64,000 bases of DNA from Panopea generosa (lineage: Eukaryota; Mollusca; Bivalvia; Adapedonta; Hiatellidae), in NCBI GenBank assembly GCA_029582155.1, contig CM055894.1, positions 36,755,132 through 36,819,131 of the forward strand, written 5' to 3'. The number at the start of each line of letters is the position of its first letter. Position 1 is the stretch's first letter. This document shows, piece after piece, positions 1 through 10,700 of the stretch. Below the pieces are notes generated by a model. It was not told the DNA's origin. It saw only the letters and a list, made by a program, of their open reading frames with translations, and ran no database searches. Made by a program: the position numbers and the translations under genes.

Positions 1-690
1 GGTTGGGCACTAAGGTGAGAAAACTTCTTTATTTTCATATTATTATTTTGTTTTTTAAATCAAAGATATAGCCGATACGAGCGGCATTGTATTTAAGTTT
101 CAAGCAATACGAGCGGCATTGTATTTAAGTTTCAAGCAAGCATGTGTTTTTGAATGGGAACATGACCGTTTCCTCAAACATTAGAGAAAAGTGACGGAAT
201 GGACCACTTTCAGATTGAACACACGTAATTTACAGATTAATTTATCACTTCGGAAGCATTTCTAGGACAACTTTATGTATTTTATATTTGTTTTATATAT
301 CGATACACCAAGCTATATCGGTAAAAATATACAAGTTTGTGTTATAAGGCTGCTAAACGCCAAAATTTGCGTAGTACGTTGCATAAGTAGGTACCTCGTA
401 TATTGTACGCAACATAAGCCGAGACATTGTGTCATTCAGTGACATTCTAATTACATGAAATACTATTCTATCCAACTATTAGAGGGTTGTTATTTAGTTT
501 TTAATTTGTATCGTTTTTTAAACTTCATGAACAAAGAATGTTTCCGTTTTAGAACATTTTCGTTCATCTTCTATGTTGTATGGCATATTGCAGCTGTTTC
601 AGACCCGAAGACCAATACCTGTTATTCATGTAATGCATGTATAATATTAACATTACATATTTACATCCGACTTTTAGCACACCGAATATG
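1..690. repeat. Left arm of a diverged 3.8-kb foldback (inverted repeat)
   Basis: Read on the minus strand, 3140-3790 aligns with this stretch. The clearest block is near 60-107, which matches the reverse complement of about 3690-3733 and includes the shared string gccgatacgagcggcatt. A second matching block lies at about 530-650 and 3190-3320. The arms differ by many substitutions and small indels, so this is an old element. The left arm reaches the window edge and may continue outside. No protein is recognised in it; short open frames at 455-691 and 3147-3335 resemble each other only because the arms are homologous. Confidence 0.75.
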
Positions 691-767
691 AAACACTTTA
701 ACCAGCGATCCCCACAGTCGCGACATATATCGGTTGTACAAATCTTGCGATATAACCGTTGAATTTG

Positions 768-1055
768 TTCGTTATTCTATAGTAAATAATCAAAATTTGA
801 AGGCTTGTCATTCATAGAGAGGTCCAAAATGAAAGAAATGAAAGAAGTGAAAGTGTGTCAACCTCTGCACTATCAAAATATGATGAGAAAGGTAGGTGTC
901 ATGTGTCAAGAGATTTTTTTCTGTTCAGTGTGTACGCTGTTCAAAATACATCAACATTGCCATTCAAATAAAAAAAATGAGCATTGGAATAAGGAAAATG
1001 CATTTTTGAAGAAAAACAAGGCTTATTTATAAATGCCATTATGCGACTATCCAAT
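768..1055 (+). repeat. Dispersed repeat, copy 1 (partner at 36454-36857)
   Basis: This block matches 36454-36857 in the same orientation. Both begin at the shared ttattctatagtaaataa, run through a block around tgaaggcttgtcattcatag and end at ccattatgcgacta. The second copy has about 115 extra bases in the middle, so one copy has a deletion or the other an insertion. No terminal repeats or reading frame identify the family. Confidence 0.7.
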
Positions 1056-1948
1056 TATTCATTGAAATCTGTAGTGTTTATTTAAACAATGCTAATAATG
1101 TCCCGTGCGACGAGCCTGTAAATTATAATCATTTCATTAGTATGTTGAATGCAGCTTTTTCTTTCTTTGTAAATGTTTGTTTTAATGTAAATGGTGTTTT
1201 ACGGTATATCTCGACATTCCTTCTTTCTTTAAATGTTTGCAAATATACAAGTTTAAATTTAACATTAAAGAGTCAATGCATGGTCAGCTGTGGTACAGGG
1301 TATTGCACCGAACACATGCAAAAGGTGAGAAATATGAATGATTCTGTATCGGAGCAAGTATACAGAACGTAAGACTGAACGACAGTAAACTTAAAGAAAC
1401 AGACTAATACGGGAATGTACAGAATAAAAGAAAAGCTTTCGGATGATGAACGAAAGTTTTTTCAAGCAAATCTAAAATCAGAACGGAGTAGTTATCGAAA
1501 TAGTGTTTGCAAAACCAGTTATCAAAATATGATATCCATATAAATATGGACTCAGCCCGGTTTATTCAAACACAAGAAAAGAAAGTTATCTTATTAGACA
1601 TAAGAAAGATAGCGAGAAAACAGTTAAAGGTGCTAAATCCTCCACGACCGGCGATTATAGCAATTGTAAGACAACCACATCCCACTGGATGGATTGGCCT
1701 CAAATTAATGAGGACTTCAAAATTAGGCTATTTGCAATACTAGCAAACCGCCAAAACGTTTGGATGCATTGTACACATTTCGAGGTATTTTATATTCACC
1801 AGCAAATACTTTTAGTCGGTTACAACAATTTGCATAACATAAAACGTATATCAAACGTATAAATTAATTCTAGTTCCGGTCACCAAGAATGACGCCCCTT
1901 TCATGACTTAACAGCTTTAAAAGGTGTTAACACTTACACTATCATTAG
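1056..1948. other. Stretch with no recognisable gene
   Basis: AT-rich sequence. Open frames at 1142-1372 and 1507-1743 are short, have no recognisable domain and no supporting splice context. No repeat family was recognised here. Confidence 0.5.
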
Positions 1949-2050
1949 GCTCCAAAGTAGTCCAGTGGTGTACGCCTTTGACTGTCACTCAGGGTGTCGT
2001 ATGTTCAAACCGCAGTCAACGCTAAAAAAATATAAAAAATTTTTTTTTAT
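1949..2050 (+). mobile_element. Short tRNA-derived SINE head with A/T-rich tail
   Basis: An A-box-like element (tagtccagtggt, about 1959) is followed roughly 45 bases later by a B-box-like element (tgttcaaaccg, about 2001). This is the internal RNA polymerase III promoter layout of a tRNA gene. The head is followed directly by an A-rich and then a T-rich stretch (about 2026-2090). The cloverleaf is imperfect and the tail is long, so a SINE or tRNA pseudogene fits better than a working tRNA gene. No target site duplication was found. Confidence 0.55.
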
Positions 2051-2222
2051 TATTTTTATTCTTTTTTTATTTTTTTTATTGAAACTGTTACCGGTATTCA
2101 ACTAACAAACTTGATTAATATGTCGTGCCGCCAAAATCACAATATCTCTCGCAATCCTGTGATGTAGAAGTATACATGTGTTTGTATGAAAAACGATATC
2201 ATTATGCTGTTGTATCGGACAC

Positions 2223-2645
2223 GTTGAAGTAGTTGTTCTATTATATCGTCTTGTTTGATTTTACAGGAGGCACACTCACAACTTTGCTGGGGGAGGGGGG
2301 GGGGGGGGGGGGGTTGTGTTGAAGTAGTTATCCTATCATATTGTCCTGTTTAATTTTACAGGAGGCACACTCACAGCTTTGCTGGGGGAGGGGTGGGGGG
2401 GTTGTGTTGAAGTAGTTATCCTATCATATTGTCCTGTTTGATTTTACAGGAGGCACACTCACAACTTTGCTTGGGGAGGGGGGTTGTGTTGAAGTAGTTA
2501 TCCTATCATATTGTCCTGTTTGATTTTACAGGAGGTACACTCACAACTTTGCTGGGGGAGGGGGGGGGGGGTTTGAGTTGAAGTAGTTATCCTATCATAT
2601 TGTCCTGTTTGATTTTACAGGAGGTACACTCACAACTTTGCTTGG
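2223..2645 (+). repeat. Minisatellite of 83-95 bp, five copies, each with a G-run
   Basis: Copies start with gttgaagtag at 2223, 2318, 2405, 2488 and 2577. Each carries attttacaggagg and cactcaca, then a G-rich block; the last copy lacks the long G-run. The unit length varies because the G-run varies: the first is about 24 bases with a single interrupting A, others 8-17. The G-tracts could form G-quadruplexes. The repeated ttttacag looks like a splice acceptor, but there is no supporting exon. Confidence 0.9.
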
Positions 2646-3138
2646 AGTGTCTGGGGGACATGCTACTACGACAAGATATTTAGCTCGTGGCATGCATTTC
2701 CTGCAGATTTCTGATATATCGGACATTTAAAGCCCTTTAAATCTATAAAACAAACTGCATTTTATACAATTGCCCATTTTTTTATTATCTTGAATACGCA
2801 TTGGTGGCTTTTTAGACCCGACATAACAGTACATATCAACTCTTAGTAATACACTGTAAGACAAGTATTTGCTGGGTATTATGATACATTCATACTGCAT
2901 ATATTATATGTGAAGGGTATGTCATATGTTTGCAAGAGTAATTCATATTTTGGAGATAACTTTATTCTTTTTACAAAACCACTAATAAACATGTGAACCT
3001 CCATAAATTCTACAGGAGGCAAGTGCCTCCGTTTGCCTCAGTGTGACTACGGCCCTGAATTGATAGATTCTTATAATCTTCGACTCTTAACAGCTAAAAG
3101 AAAGATTATAGATTATAAGAACCATGTTTTGTTTGAAT
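2646..3138. other. Stretch with no recognisable gene
   Basis: AT-rich sequence between the minisatellite and the right foldback arm. A short echo of the minisatellite (tacaggaggca, about 3013) is present. Nothing else was recognised. Confidence 0.5.
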
Positions 3139-3139
3139 A

Positions 3140-3790
3140 TTTAGCGTCATTTTATGTCATCGAGGGCTAATAGACGAATAGTACAATGTAAATAGTGTAC
3201 ATGTATTACATGAAGAACAGGTAATGGGTCTACGGGCCTGAAACAGCTGCGATATGTCATACAAAATAGTGAGATGGACGATAATGTTCTAAAACGGAAA
3301 AATACTGTATTTTTGAAGTGTATACAACGACACAACTTAAAAACAACTCTGAAATAGTTGGATAGTATTATTATTTCATGTTATTAGAATGCCGCTAAAT
3401 GAAACGATACACCGACTTATGTAGTGTACAATATACGAGTCACCTACTTGTGCTACGTACTAAGCAAATTTTGGCGTTTAGCAGCCTTATAACATCAATT
3501 TGTATTTTTTTACTGATATAATTTGGTATATTGATACATAAAACAAATGTAAAACACTTAAAGTAGTCCCAAAAATGCTTCCGAAGTAATAAATTGAACT
3601 GTTTTCAATCTGAAAATGGCTCATTCCGTCATTTTTCTCGAATGTTTGAGGAAAAGGTCGTATTCCGATTAAAACACACATTTCCGCATGAAACTTAAAT
3701 AGAATGCCGCTCGTATCGGCTATATCTTTGATTTTTAAACGAAGTAATACTACGAAAGTTAAGGTGTTTTTCTACCTCACTGTTCTGAAA
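3140..3790. repeat. Right arm of the diverged 3.8-kb foldback
   Basis: This is the reverse-complement partner of 1-690. Its inner end carries tttagcgtcattttatg (about 3139) followed by catcgagggcta, which is the 3' end of the SINE family seen complete at 34573-34889. A SINE tail may therefore have been captured in this arm. Confidence 0.75.
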
Positions 3791-3903
3791 AAAAAACAAC
3801 TGACCTTGTAGAAAATCGACATTTTTCTTCTGAAATTCACCCAACTTCACTGATTTTCTGGCGTTTAGCTGATGTATCTTTTCACTATTCAATATTTTAC
3901 TCC

Positions 3904-4359
3904 TGGGCCCAGTTGTTCAAAGCTTGGTTAGCTTAACCCTGGGTTAAGTGAAATTTTGTAACATTGATATTTTCTATACCTAATGATTGTATGTGGAGCG
4001 CGTGGTCCAGTGGTAGAGCACCGAACCTATGATCGGAGGGTCGTGGGTTCGATCCTCCGTCAAGGCTACGTGTGCTGTCCTTGAGCAAGACACTTTTCCG
4101 CATATACTTAGTACTGGTTCTAACCAGGAAATCTTCGAGCGTGATTTGCTTAAGTTGAAAGAATCATCGAAGTAAAATAAATAAGTTTAAACTAATGATT
4201 GTATGGCAATTTAAATGCATTTTTAGAAACACTATGGGATATTTTCATAACGTTCAATAAAATAATAACCTAAAAAGTTGTAAATTTAAAAAATACTGTG
4301 ATTTGAAAATTTCACTTAACCCAGGGTTAAGCTAACCAAGCTTTGAACAACTGGGCCCA
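3904..4359. mobile_element. MITE-like element with 54-bp perfect terminal inverted repeats
   Basis: The 54 bases 3904-3957 are the exact reverse complement of 4306-4359. Each outer end begins tgggcccagttgttcaaagc. The arms also contain an inner palindrome (ttaaccctgggttaa). Without the nested SINE and its duplicated target the element is about 244 bp, with no coding capacity, as expected of a non-autonomous DNA transposon. No clear target duplication flanks it, so the superfamily is not assigned. Confidence 0.9.
3994..4191 (+). mobile_element. tRNA-derived SINE (family B) inserted in the MITE
   Basis: A perfect 14-bp target duplication (ctaatgattgtatg) lies at 3980-3993 and 4192-4205. The 198-bp insert has a tRNA-like head with an A box (tggtccagtggtagagc) and a B box (gggttcgatcc). 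A body block with ccttgagcaagacac and agtactggttct follows, then an A-rich end. A diverged copy of the same family is at about 20310-20474 on the minus strand. The nesting shows that the MITE was in place first. Confidence 0.92.
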
Positions 4360-5944
4360 TGGGGACAAATATTTAACATTTTCCATTTTCCTTCATCATG
4401 TGTCAATGCTTTATATCGTCTTGGAGTTCTATCATACTAGTCTGTTTTTTAACTTTTGAGGTGTGAGGTTTACCAAGGTGGTGTAAGATTTCCGCGGTTT
4501 TACCATTTACGCATCTATGGGTTGCTTTATTTTCTTTCTCGTAAAAGATAAGTTAAATAAATTGTTTTTATTTAAACATTAAGAGAGTTTTTGTTACTTA
4601 GCGTAAGATTGACGGTTATCTTGATTATGTTGTTTTTTTACAATGGGAAGGTTGAAACAAACATGAAACGTAGCATTAATAGTGAAGCAATTGTTAGTAG
4701 TATATAAAAGGTACATGTGTTTGTAATATATGTCATATGTTAATACAAGAGGACCACAATAGCTGTACATCGGTCACCTGGACATAGGAGACTGTAACAC
4801 ATACATATATTTTTTATAACATCAGGGAATAATATTTATATAAACCGTGGTCTGTTACAAATATTATTCTAAATCGTATGATATTAGGTACCTGTGTCGG
4901 CATAGTACCACGTAAGTTGGATATGTAGGCACGGGTAGCGTCGGTGTGTGGTGGTGGTGTGTATTGGTGTGGGTGTGGGTGTGTCGGGGTGCATGCTCCG
5001 CATATATTTTTTTAAAAAATGTGAACTTGAAATGGCGATTTCTGTTGCATTTTAAGACATATTTACAGCTATTACTCATACATGAGGATTGAGAAAAATG
5101 TACGTCCACATGCAAAATAACAAAAAAAAACACGTATTTTACAGCTTTAATATCAAAGACAATTAACACATCTTCTCGCCTCATTTTACCCCTAAGGCCT
5201 ATACCCCAGTCACTTTTTATTGCATCTTTGGCGTTTAATTTTTTTTTTTTTTCGGAGAAAGGTGTAGGCCAGGGCCTACACGGCAGCTACGCCTCTGTAA
5301 AATGAGTGCACGTAAAGTCATTCTTGTCATGAATTATTTGTTTTTGTAAAATTAGTTATCTTAAAAATACCAGTTTAGTCCGGAAAATAATTCGTTCAAA
5401 TTAATAAATCTTTCATAAATTAGCTGAAGATGCATCTAGAATATTGCCAGAAGTTTCCAACTAGAAAAAAAATCAAAAAATAGATTTTAAATATACAAAC
5501 TGACAGATTTAATAGTCACATTCTATAAATGTGTACTTCAATTTCAAGGAAAACATCCGTTTTTACCTAAAAAGCGACGCTAATTCAGTTTTATATTTTG
5601 TTCTTTTGTTAAAACTCAACTTTTGAAAAGAGTAAAGCGTATAACTTTTGAAGGTCAAACAAACACTTTTGAATAAATACGCCATTAACAATCAACTGAA
5701 AACACAAAATGTAGAAAATCTCGCCATTTTGGCGCTTCAACAAATGTGCCGTTACGTCACGTTGTTGCCAAGACCACCTCCAGAAAACAAGTATAAATAC
5801 GGCGATAATGTTGCTCATTTGGAAAAAATGAACCGGAAGAAACAGTCGACGTTAAAAGAGCTAAGCGGACAAAAGTTTTCAAGAAGCGTGTCGAGGAAGA
5901 AGCGAGTAAAAGAGATTTGCTTTAAAAGCTTTACGCCGGAACAG
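4360..5944. other. Stretch with no recognisable gene; GT-rich run near 4940-4990
   Basis: AT-rich sequence. A G/T-rich purine-pyrimidine run at about 4940-4990 is a degenerate microsatellite. Open frames at 4864-5184 and 5648-5947 show no domain and have low-complexity content, so they are not called as genes. Confidence 0.5.
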
Positions 5945-6360
5945 TGACTTGCTTTAAAGAACCAAGTTTAGATGGCTCTAAAAGTAGATGTGCTTGGGGG
6001 AGAGATTTGCTTTAAAAGTTGTTCTCCGAAAGATTAAAAGTCCATTGGAAGAGACGTGCTTTGAGAATAGACCTGCTTTAGCTGTAAGTGGAAGAAGAGA
6101 TCTGCTTCAGAATAAGTAGAGGTAAGTCATTTCGTATGTAGCGAGGGAGAGACATGCTTTAAAAGTTTTATCTGTTTTTGAAAGAGAGTTAACATGACAT
6201 GGTTCACTGGGTTTGAGAGAGAGAGAAGAATAGATCTGCTTAAGAAGTGTTGCTTGAAGGGAGATATGCTTTAGAAGTTAATGGAGATAGATACCAGCTC
6301 TAAACTAGGGTTAGATTAGATGCCTAATTAAGAAGTGTTACTTCGGTTGAAGAAGAGATA
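5945..6360. repeat. Degenerate satellite-like monomers
   Basis: Irregularly spaced motifs such as gagatttgctttaaaag and gagagacatgcttta recur on the plus strand. They resemble the minus strand of the 75-bp satellite at 7714-19560 (gagagacctgc and gacttgcttta). This looks like decayed satellite in the opposite orientation to the main array. Confidence 0.45.
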
Positions 6361-6364
6361 TGCT

Positions 6365-7020
6365 TCAGAAGAGCATAACGATGCCAGATGATGAAGAAGA
6401 GTTGCTTGAATGATAGACCCAAATGAAGAAGAGTTGCTTGAATGATAGACCCAGATGAAGAAGAGTTGCTTGAAGTATATACACAGATGAAGAGGGGTTG
6501 CTTGAAGGATAGACGGATAACCCCAGATGAAGAAGAGTTGCTTGAAGGATAGACACAGATGAAGAAGAGTTGCTTGAAGGATATACCCTGATGAAGAAGA
6601 GTTGCTTGAAGGATAGACACAGACGAAGATGAACAAGAGTTGTCTGAAGGAAAGACCCAGATGAAGAAGAGTTGCGTGAAGGATAGACACAGATGAAGAT
6701 GAAGAGAAGTGGCTTGAAGGATATACACAGATGAAGAAGAGTTGCTTGAAAAATATACCCCGATGAAGAAGAGTTGCTTGAAGGATATACACAGATGAAG
6801 AAGAGTTGCTTGAAGGATATACCCTGATTAAGAAGATTCGCTTGAAGGATAGACACAGACGAAGAAGAGTTGCTTGAAGGATATACCCTGATGAAGAAGA
6901 TTCGCTTGAAGGATAGACACAGACGATGAAGAGATGCTTGAATGAGAGACCTTGATGCCGAAGAATCGCTTGAAGGATAGCCCAGATGAAGAAGGATAAA
7001 GAAGAGTTGCTTGAAGGATA
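6365..7020 (+). repeat. About 32-bp purine-rich minisatellite, roughly 20 units
   Basis: The unit is approximately gatgaagaagagttgcttga followed by aggatagacaca. Starts near 6794, 6826 and 6858 give a 32-bp spacing; a few units are longer by partial duplication. The core gaagagttgcttg followed by gga and agac also occurs on the minus strand of the 75-bp satellite, so the two arrays may be related and inverted. Three overlapping minus-strand open frames rich in Ser, Phe and Leu arise from the repeat and are not evidence of a gene. Confidence 0.9.
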
Positions 7021-7029
7021 AACCCACTT

Positions 7030-7713
7030 CAGTAAAGGATCCCTTGAAATGAAATGAAATGTCTTGTAAATCTTTTATCTTGTATAGAAATGCAATAAAT
7101 GTCTGCCTTTGTGCGTTTAGTGTGTTTATTTTTGTCCCCAAAAACAATTTGGACACCAAAAATGCAAACGTTAATTTAAAACGTTTCAATGGTTGAATAC
7201 CTTAAGGGTGCATCGTACATTTAAAGTAAGACACCCGGCCAACTGTTTAATTTAATACCACTGTTGTTCTAAGCCAATGTTGACATGGGCAAATAAAGAC
7301 GCCCGCGGGTGCAAGTCAAAGAGTTAGTCACCCGTTCTACTTGTATTACAATAGTGGTGGTATTAAGTTCGATCAAGCATTTATTTTCCCAGCGCCGCCC
7401 CCACCCCCCTCTCCCTCCTATCCCCCATTCCAATCATTGTTTTTTCTGTCATTTGACTTAGCCCAACACAAACCCCTGCCATTTCACTTCCTGTTATTTG
7501 AATTATTGTCTTTAATCCAACATACACACCCCGTTCTACCCTTTACAACTGTCAAGTCCAATGAAACCCAAAACCTGGCGACATTGAGTTGGGTGGTGCC
7601 CAATGATACCCCTGCAGGACCGCAGATAATACTATTTGCACCTCACTTGACTCAAGAGAAGTGCATATAGGGGGACCAGGTACCATGGTATTTAAATAAA
7701 AATATTAAGCTTA
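7030..7713. other. Stretch with no recognisable gene
   Basis: This is the spacer between the 32-bp array and the 75-bp satellite. An imperfect inverted repeat links about 7255-7270 with 7346-7362 (acc-act pattern around taataccact). An open frame at 7341-7670 begins in a pyrimidine-rich run that gives poly-proline; no domain is visible. Confidence 0.45.
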
Positions 7714-10700
7714 AGCTTGATTTATTATAAAGTCTCTACTGAGGCAGGTCTCTCCATCAATAAACTTTTCCTTATAAAGCATCTCAATTAATTGATAATA
7801 AAGCAAGTCTCTACTGAAGTAGGTCTCTCCATCAATAAACTTTTCTTAATAACGATTCCCATTTGATTTATTATAACGCAAGTCTCTAATGAGGCAGGTC
7901 TCTCCACTAATCAGCTCTTCTTAATTAAGCTTCAAGTTTGATTTATTATAAAGCAAGTTTCTAATGACGCAGGTCTCTCCACCAAGCAATGCTTCTTAAT
8001 TAAGCTTCTCCTTTGATTTATTATAAAGCAAGTCTCTACTGACGCAGGTCTCTCCATCAAGCAACTCTTCTAACTTAAGTTTCTCCTTTGATTTATTATA
8101 AAGCAAATCACTACTGAAGCAGGTCTCTCCACCAAGCAACTCCTCCGAATTAAGTTTCTCCTTTGATTTATTATAAAGCAAGACTCTATTGAGGCAGGTC
8201 TCTCCACCAAGCAACTCTTCCTAATTAAGCTTCTCCTTTGATTTATTATAAATCAAGTCTCTACTGACGCAGGTCTCTCCACCAAGCAACTTTTCTTAAT
8301 TAAGCTTCTCCTTTGATTTATTATAAAGCAAGTCTCTACTGAAGCAGGTCTCTCCACCAAGAAAACTCTTCTTAATTGAGCGTCTCATTTCATTTATTAT
8401 AAAGCAAGTCTCTACTGAGGCAGGTCTCTCCATCAAGCAACTCTTCTAACTTAAGTGTCTGCTTTGATTTATTATAAAACAAGTCTCTACTGAAGCAGGT
8501 CTCTCCACCAAACAACTCTTCCTAATTAAGCTTCTCCTTTGATTTATTATAAAGCAAGTCTCTACTGACGCAGGTCTCTCTACCAAGCAACTTTTATTAA
8601 TTAAGCTTCTCCTTTGATTTATTATAAAGCAAGTCTCTACTGACGCAGGTCTCTCCATCAAGCAACTCTTCTAACTTAAGTTTCTCCTTTGATTTATTAT
8701 AAAGCAAGTCTCTACTGACGCAGGTCTCTCCACCAAGCAACTCTTCTTAATTGAGCGTCTCCTTTGATTTATTATAAAGCAAGTCTATACTGACGCAGGT
8801 CTCTCCACCAAGCAACTTTTCTAACTTAAGCTTCTCATTTGATTTATTTTAAAGCAAGTATCTACTGACGCAGGTCTCTCCACCAAACAACTTTCCTCAA
8901 TTAAGCTTCTCCTTTGATTTATTATAAAGCAAGTCTCTACTGACGCAGGTCTCTCCACCAAGAAAACTCTTGTTAATTGAGCGTCTCCTTTGATTTATTA
9001 TAAAGCAAGTCTCTACTGAGGAAGGTCTCTCCATCAAGCAACTCTTCTAACTTAAGTTTCTGCTTTGATTTATTATAAAGCAAGTCTCTACTGAGGAAGG
9101 TCTCTCCATCAAGCAACTCTTCTAACTTAAGTTTCTGCTTTGATTTATTATAAAGCAAGTCTCTACTGAAGCATGTCTATCCACCAAGCAACTTTTTCGA
9201 ATTAAGTTTCTCCTTTGATTTATTATGAAGCAAGTCTCTAATGACGCAGGTCTCTCCACAAAACAACTCTTCTTAATTAAGCTTATCCTTTGATTTATTA
9301 TAAAGCAAGTCTCTATTGAGGCAGGTCTCTCCACCAAGCAACTCTTCTTAATTAAGCTTCTCCTTTGATTTATTATAAAGCAAGTCTCTACTGACGCAGG
9401 TCTATCCACCAAGCAACTCGTCCTAATTAAGCTTCTCCTTTGATTTATTATAAAGCAAGTCTCTACTGAGGCAGGTCTCTTCACCAAGCAACTCTTCTTA
9501 ATTAAGTTTCTCTTTTGATTTATTATAAAGCAAGTCTCTACTGAAGCAGGTCTCTCAACCAAGCAACTCTTTCGAATTAAGTTTCTCCTTTGAATTATTA
9601 TAAAGCAAGTCTATACTGAGGTAGGTCTCTCCATCAAGCAACTCTTCTAACTTAAGTTTCTGCTTTGATTTATTATAAAGCAAGTCTCTACTGACGCAGG
9701 TCTCTTCACCAAAAAACCCTTCTTAATTAAGCTTATCCTTTGATTTATTATAAAGCAAGTCTCTATTGAGGCAGATCTCTCCACCAAGCAACTCTTCTTA
9801 ATTAAGATTCTCCTTTGATTTATTATAAAGCAAGTCTCTACTGACGCAGGTCTCTCTACCAAGCAACTTTTATTAATTAAGCTTCTCCTTTGATTTATTA
9901 TAAAGTAAGTCTTTACTGACGCAGTTCTCTCCACCAAGCAACTCTTCTTCATTGAGTTTCTCCTTTGATTTATTGTAAAGCAAGTCTCTACTGAGGTAGG
10001 ACTCTCCATCAAGCAACTCTTCTAACTTAAGTTTCTGCTTTGATTTATTATAAAACAAGTCTCTACTGACGCATGTCTCTCCACCAAGCAACTCTTCTTA
10101 ATCAAGATTCTCCATTGATTTATTATAAAGCAAGTCTCTACTGACGCAGGTCTCTCCACCAAGCAACTCTTTTGAATTCAGTTTCTACTTTGATTTATTA
10201 TAAAGCAAGTCTCTACTGACGCAGGTTTCTCCACCAAGCAACTCTTCCTAATTAAGCTTCTCCTTTGATTTATTATAAAGCAAGTCTCTACTGACGAAGG
10301 TCTCTCCACCAAGCAACTATTCCTAATTAAGCTTCTCCTTTGATGTATTATAAAGCAAGTCTCTACTGAGGCAGGTCTCTCCATCAAGCAACTCTTCTTA
10401 ATTAAGTTTCTCCTTTGATTTATTATAAAGCAAGTTTCTACTGATGCAGGTCTCACCACCAAGCAACTCTTCTTGTTTAAGCTTCTCCTTTGATTTATTA
10501 TAAAGCAAGTCTCTACAGCCGCAGGTCTCTCCACCAAGCAACTCTTCCTAATTAAGCTTCTCCTTTCATTTATTATAAAGCAATACTCTACTGACGCAGG
10601 TCTCTCCACCAAGCAACTCTTCCTAAGTAAGGGTCTCCTTTGTTTTATTATAAAGCAAGTCTCTACTAACGCAGGTCTCTCCACCAGGCAACGCTTCCTA

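Noticed and set aside
6324-7189. Ser/Phe/Leu-rich minus-strand open frames up to 274 codons
   Set aside because: They are produced by the 32-bp minisatellite, with three overlapping frames of equal standing and no domain.
7341-7670. Proline-rich 109-codon open frame
   Set aside because: It arises from a pyrimidine-rich run next to an imperfect inverted repeat. No domain or gene context.
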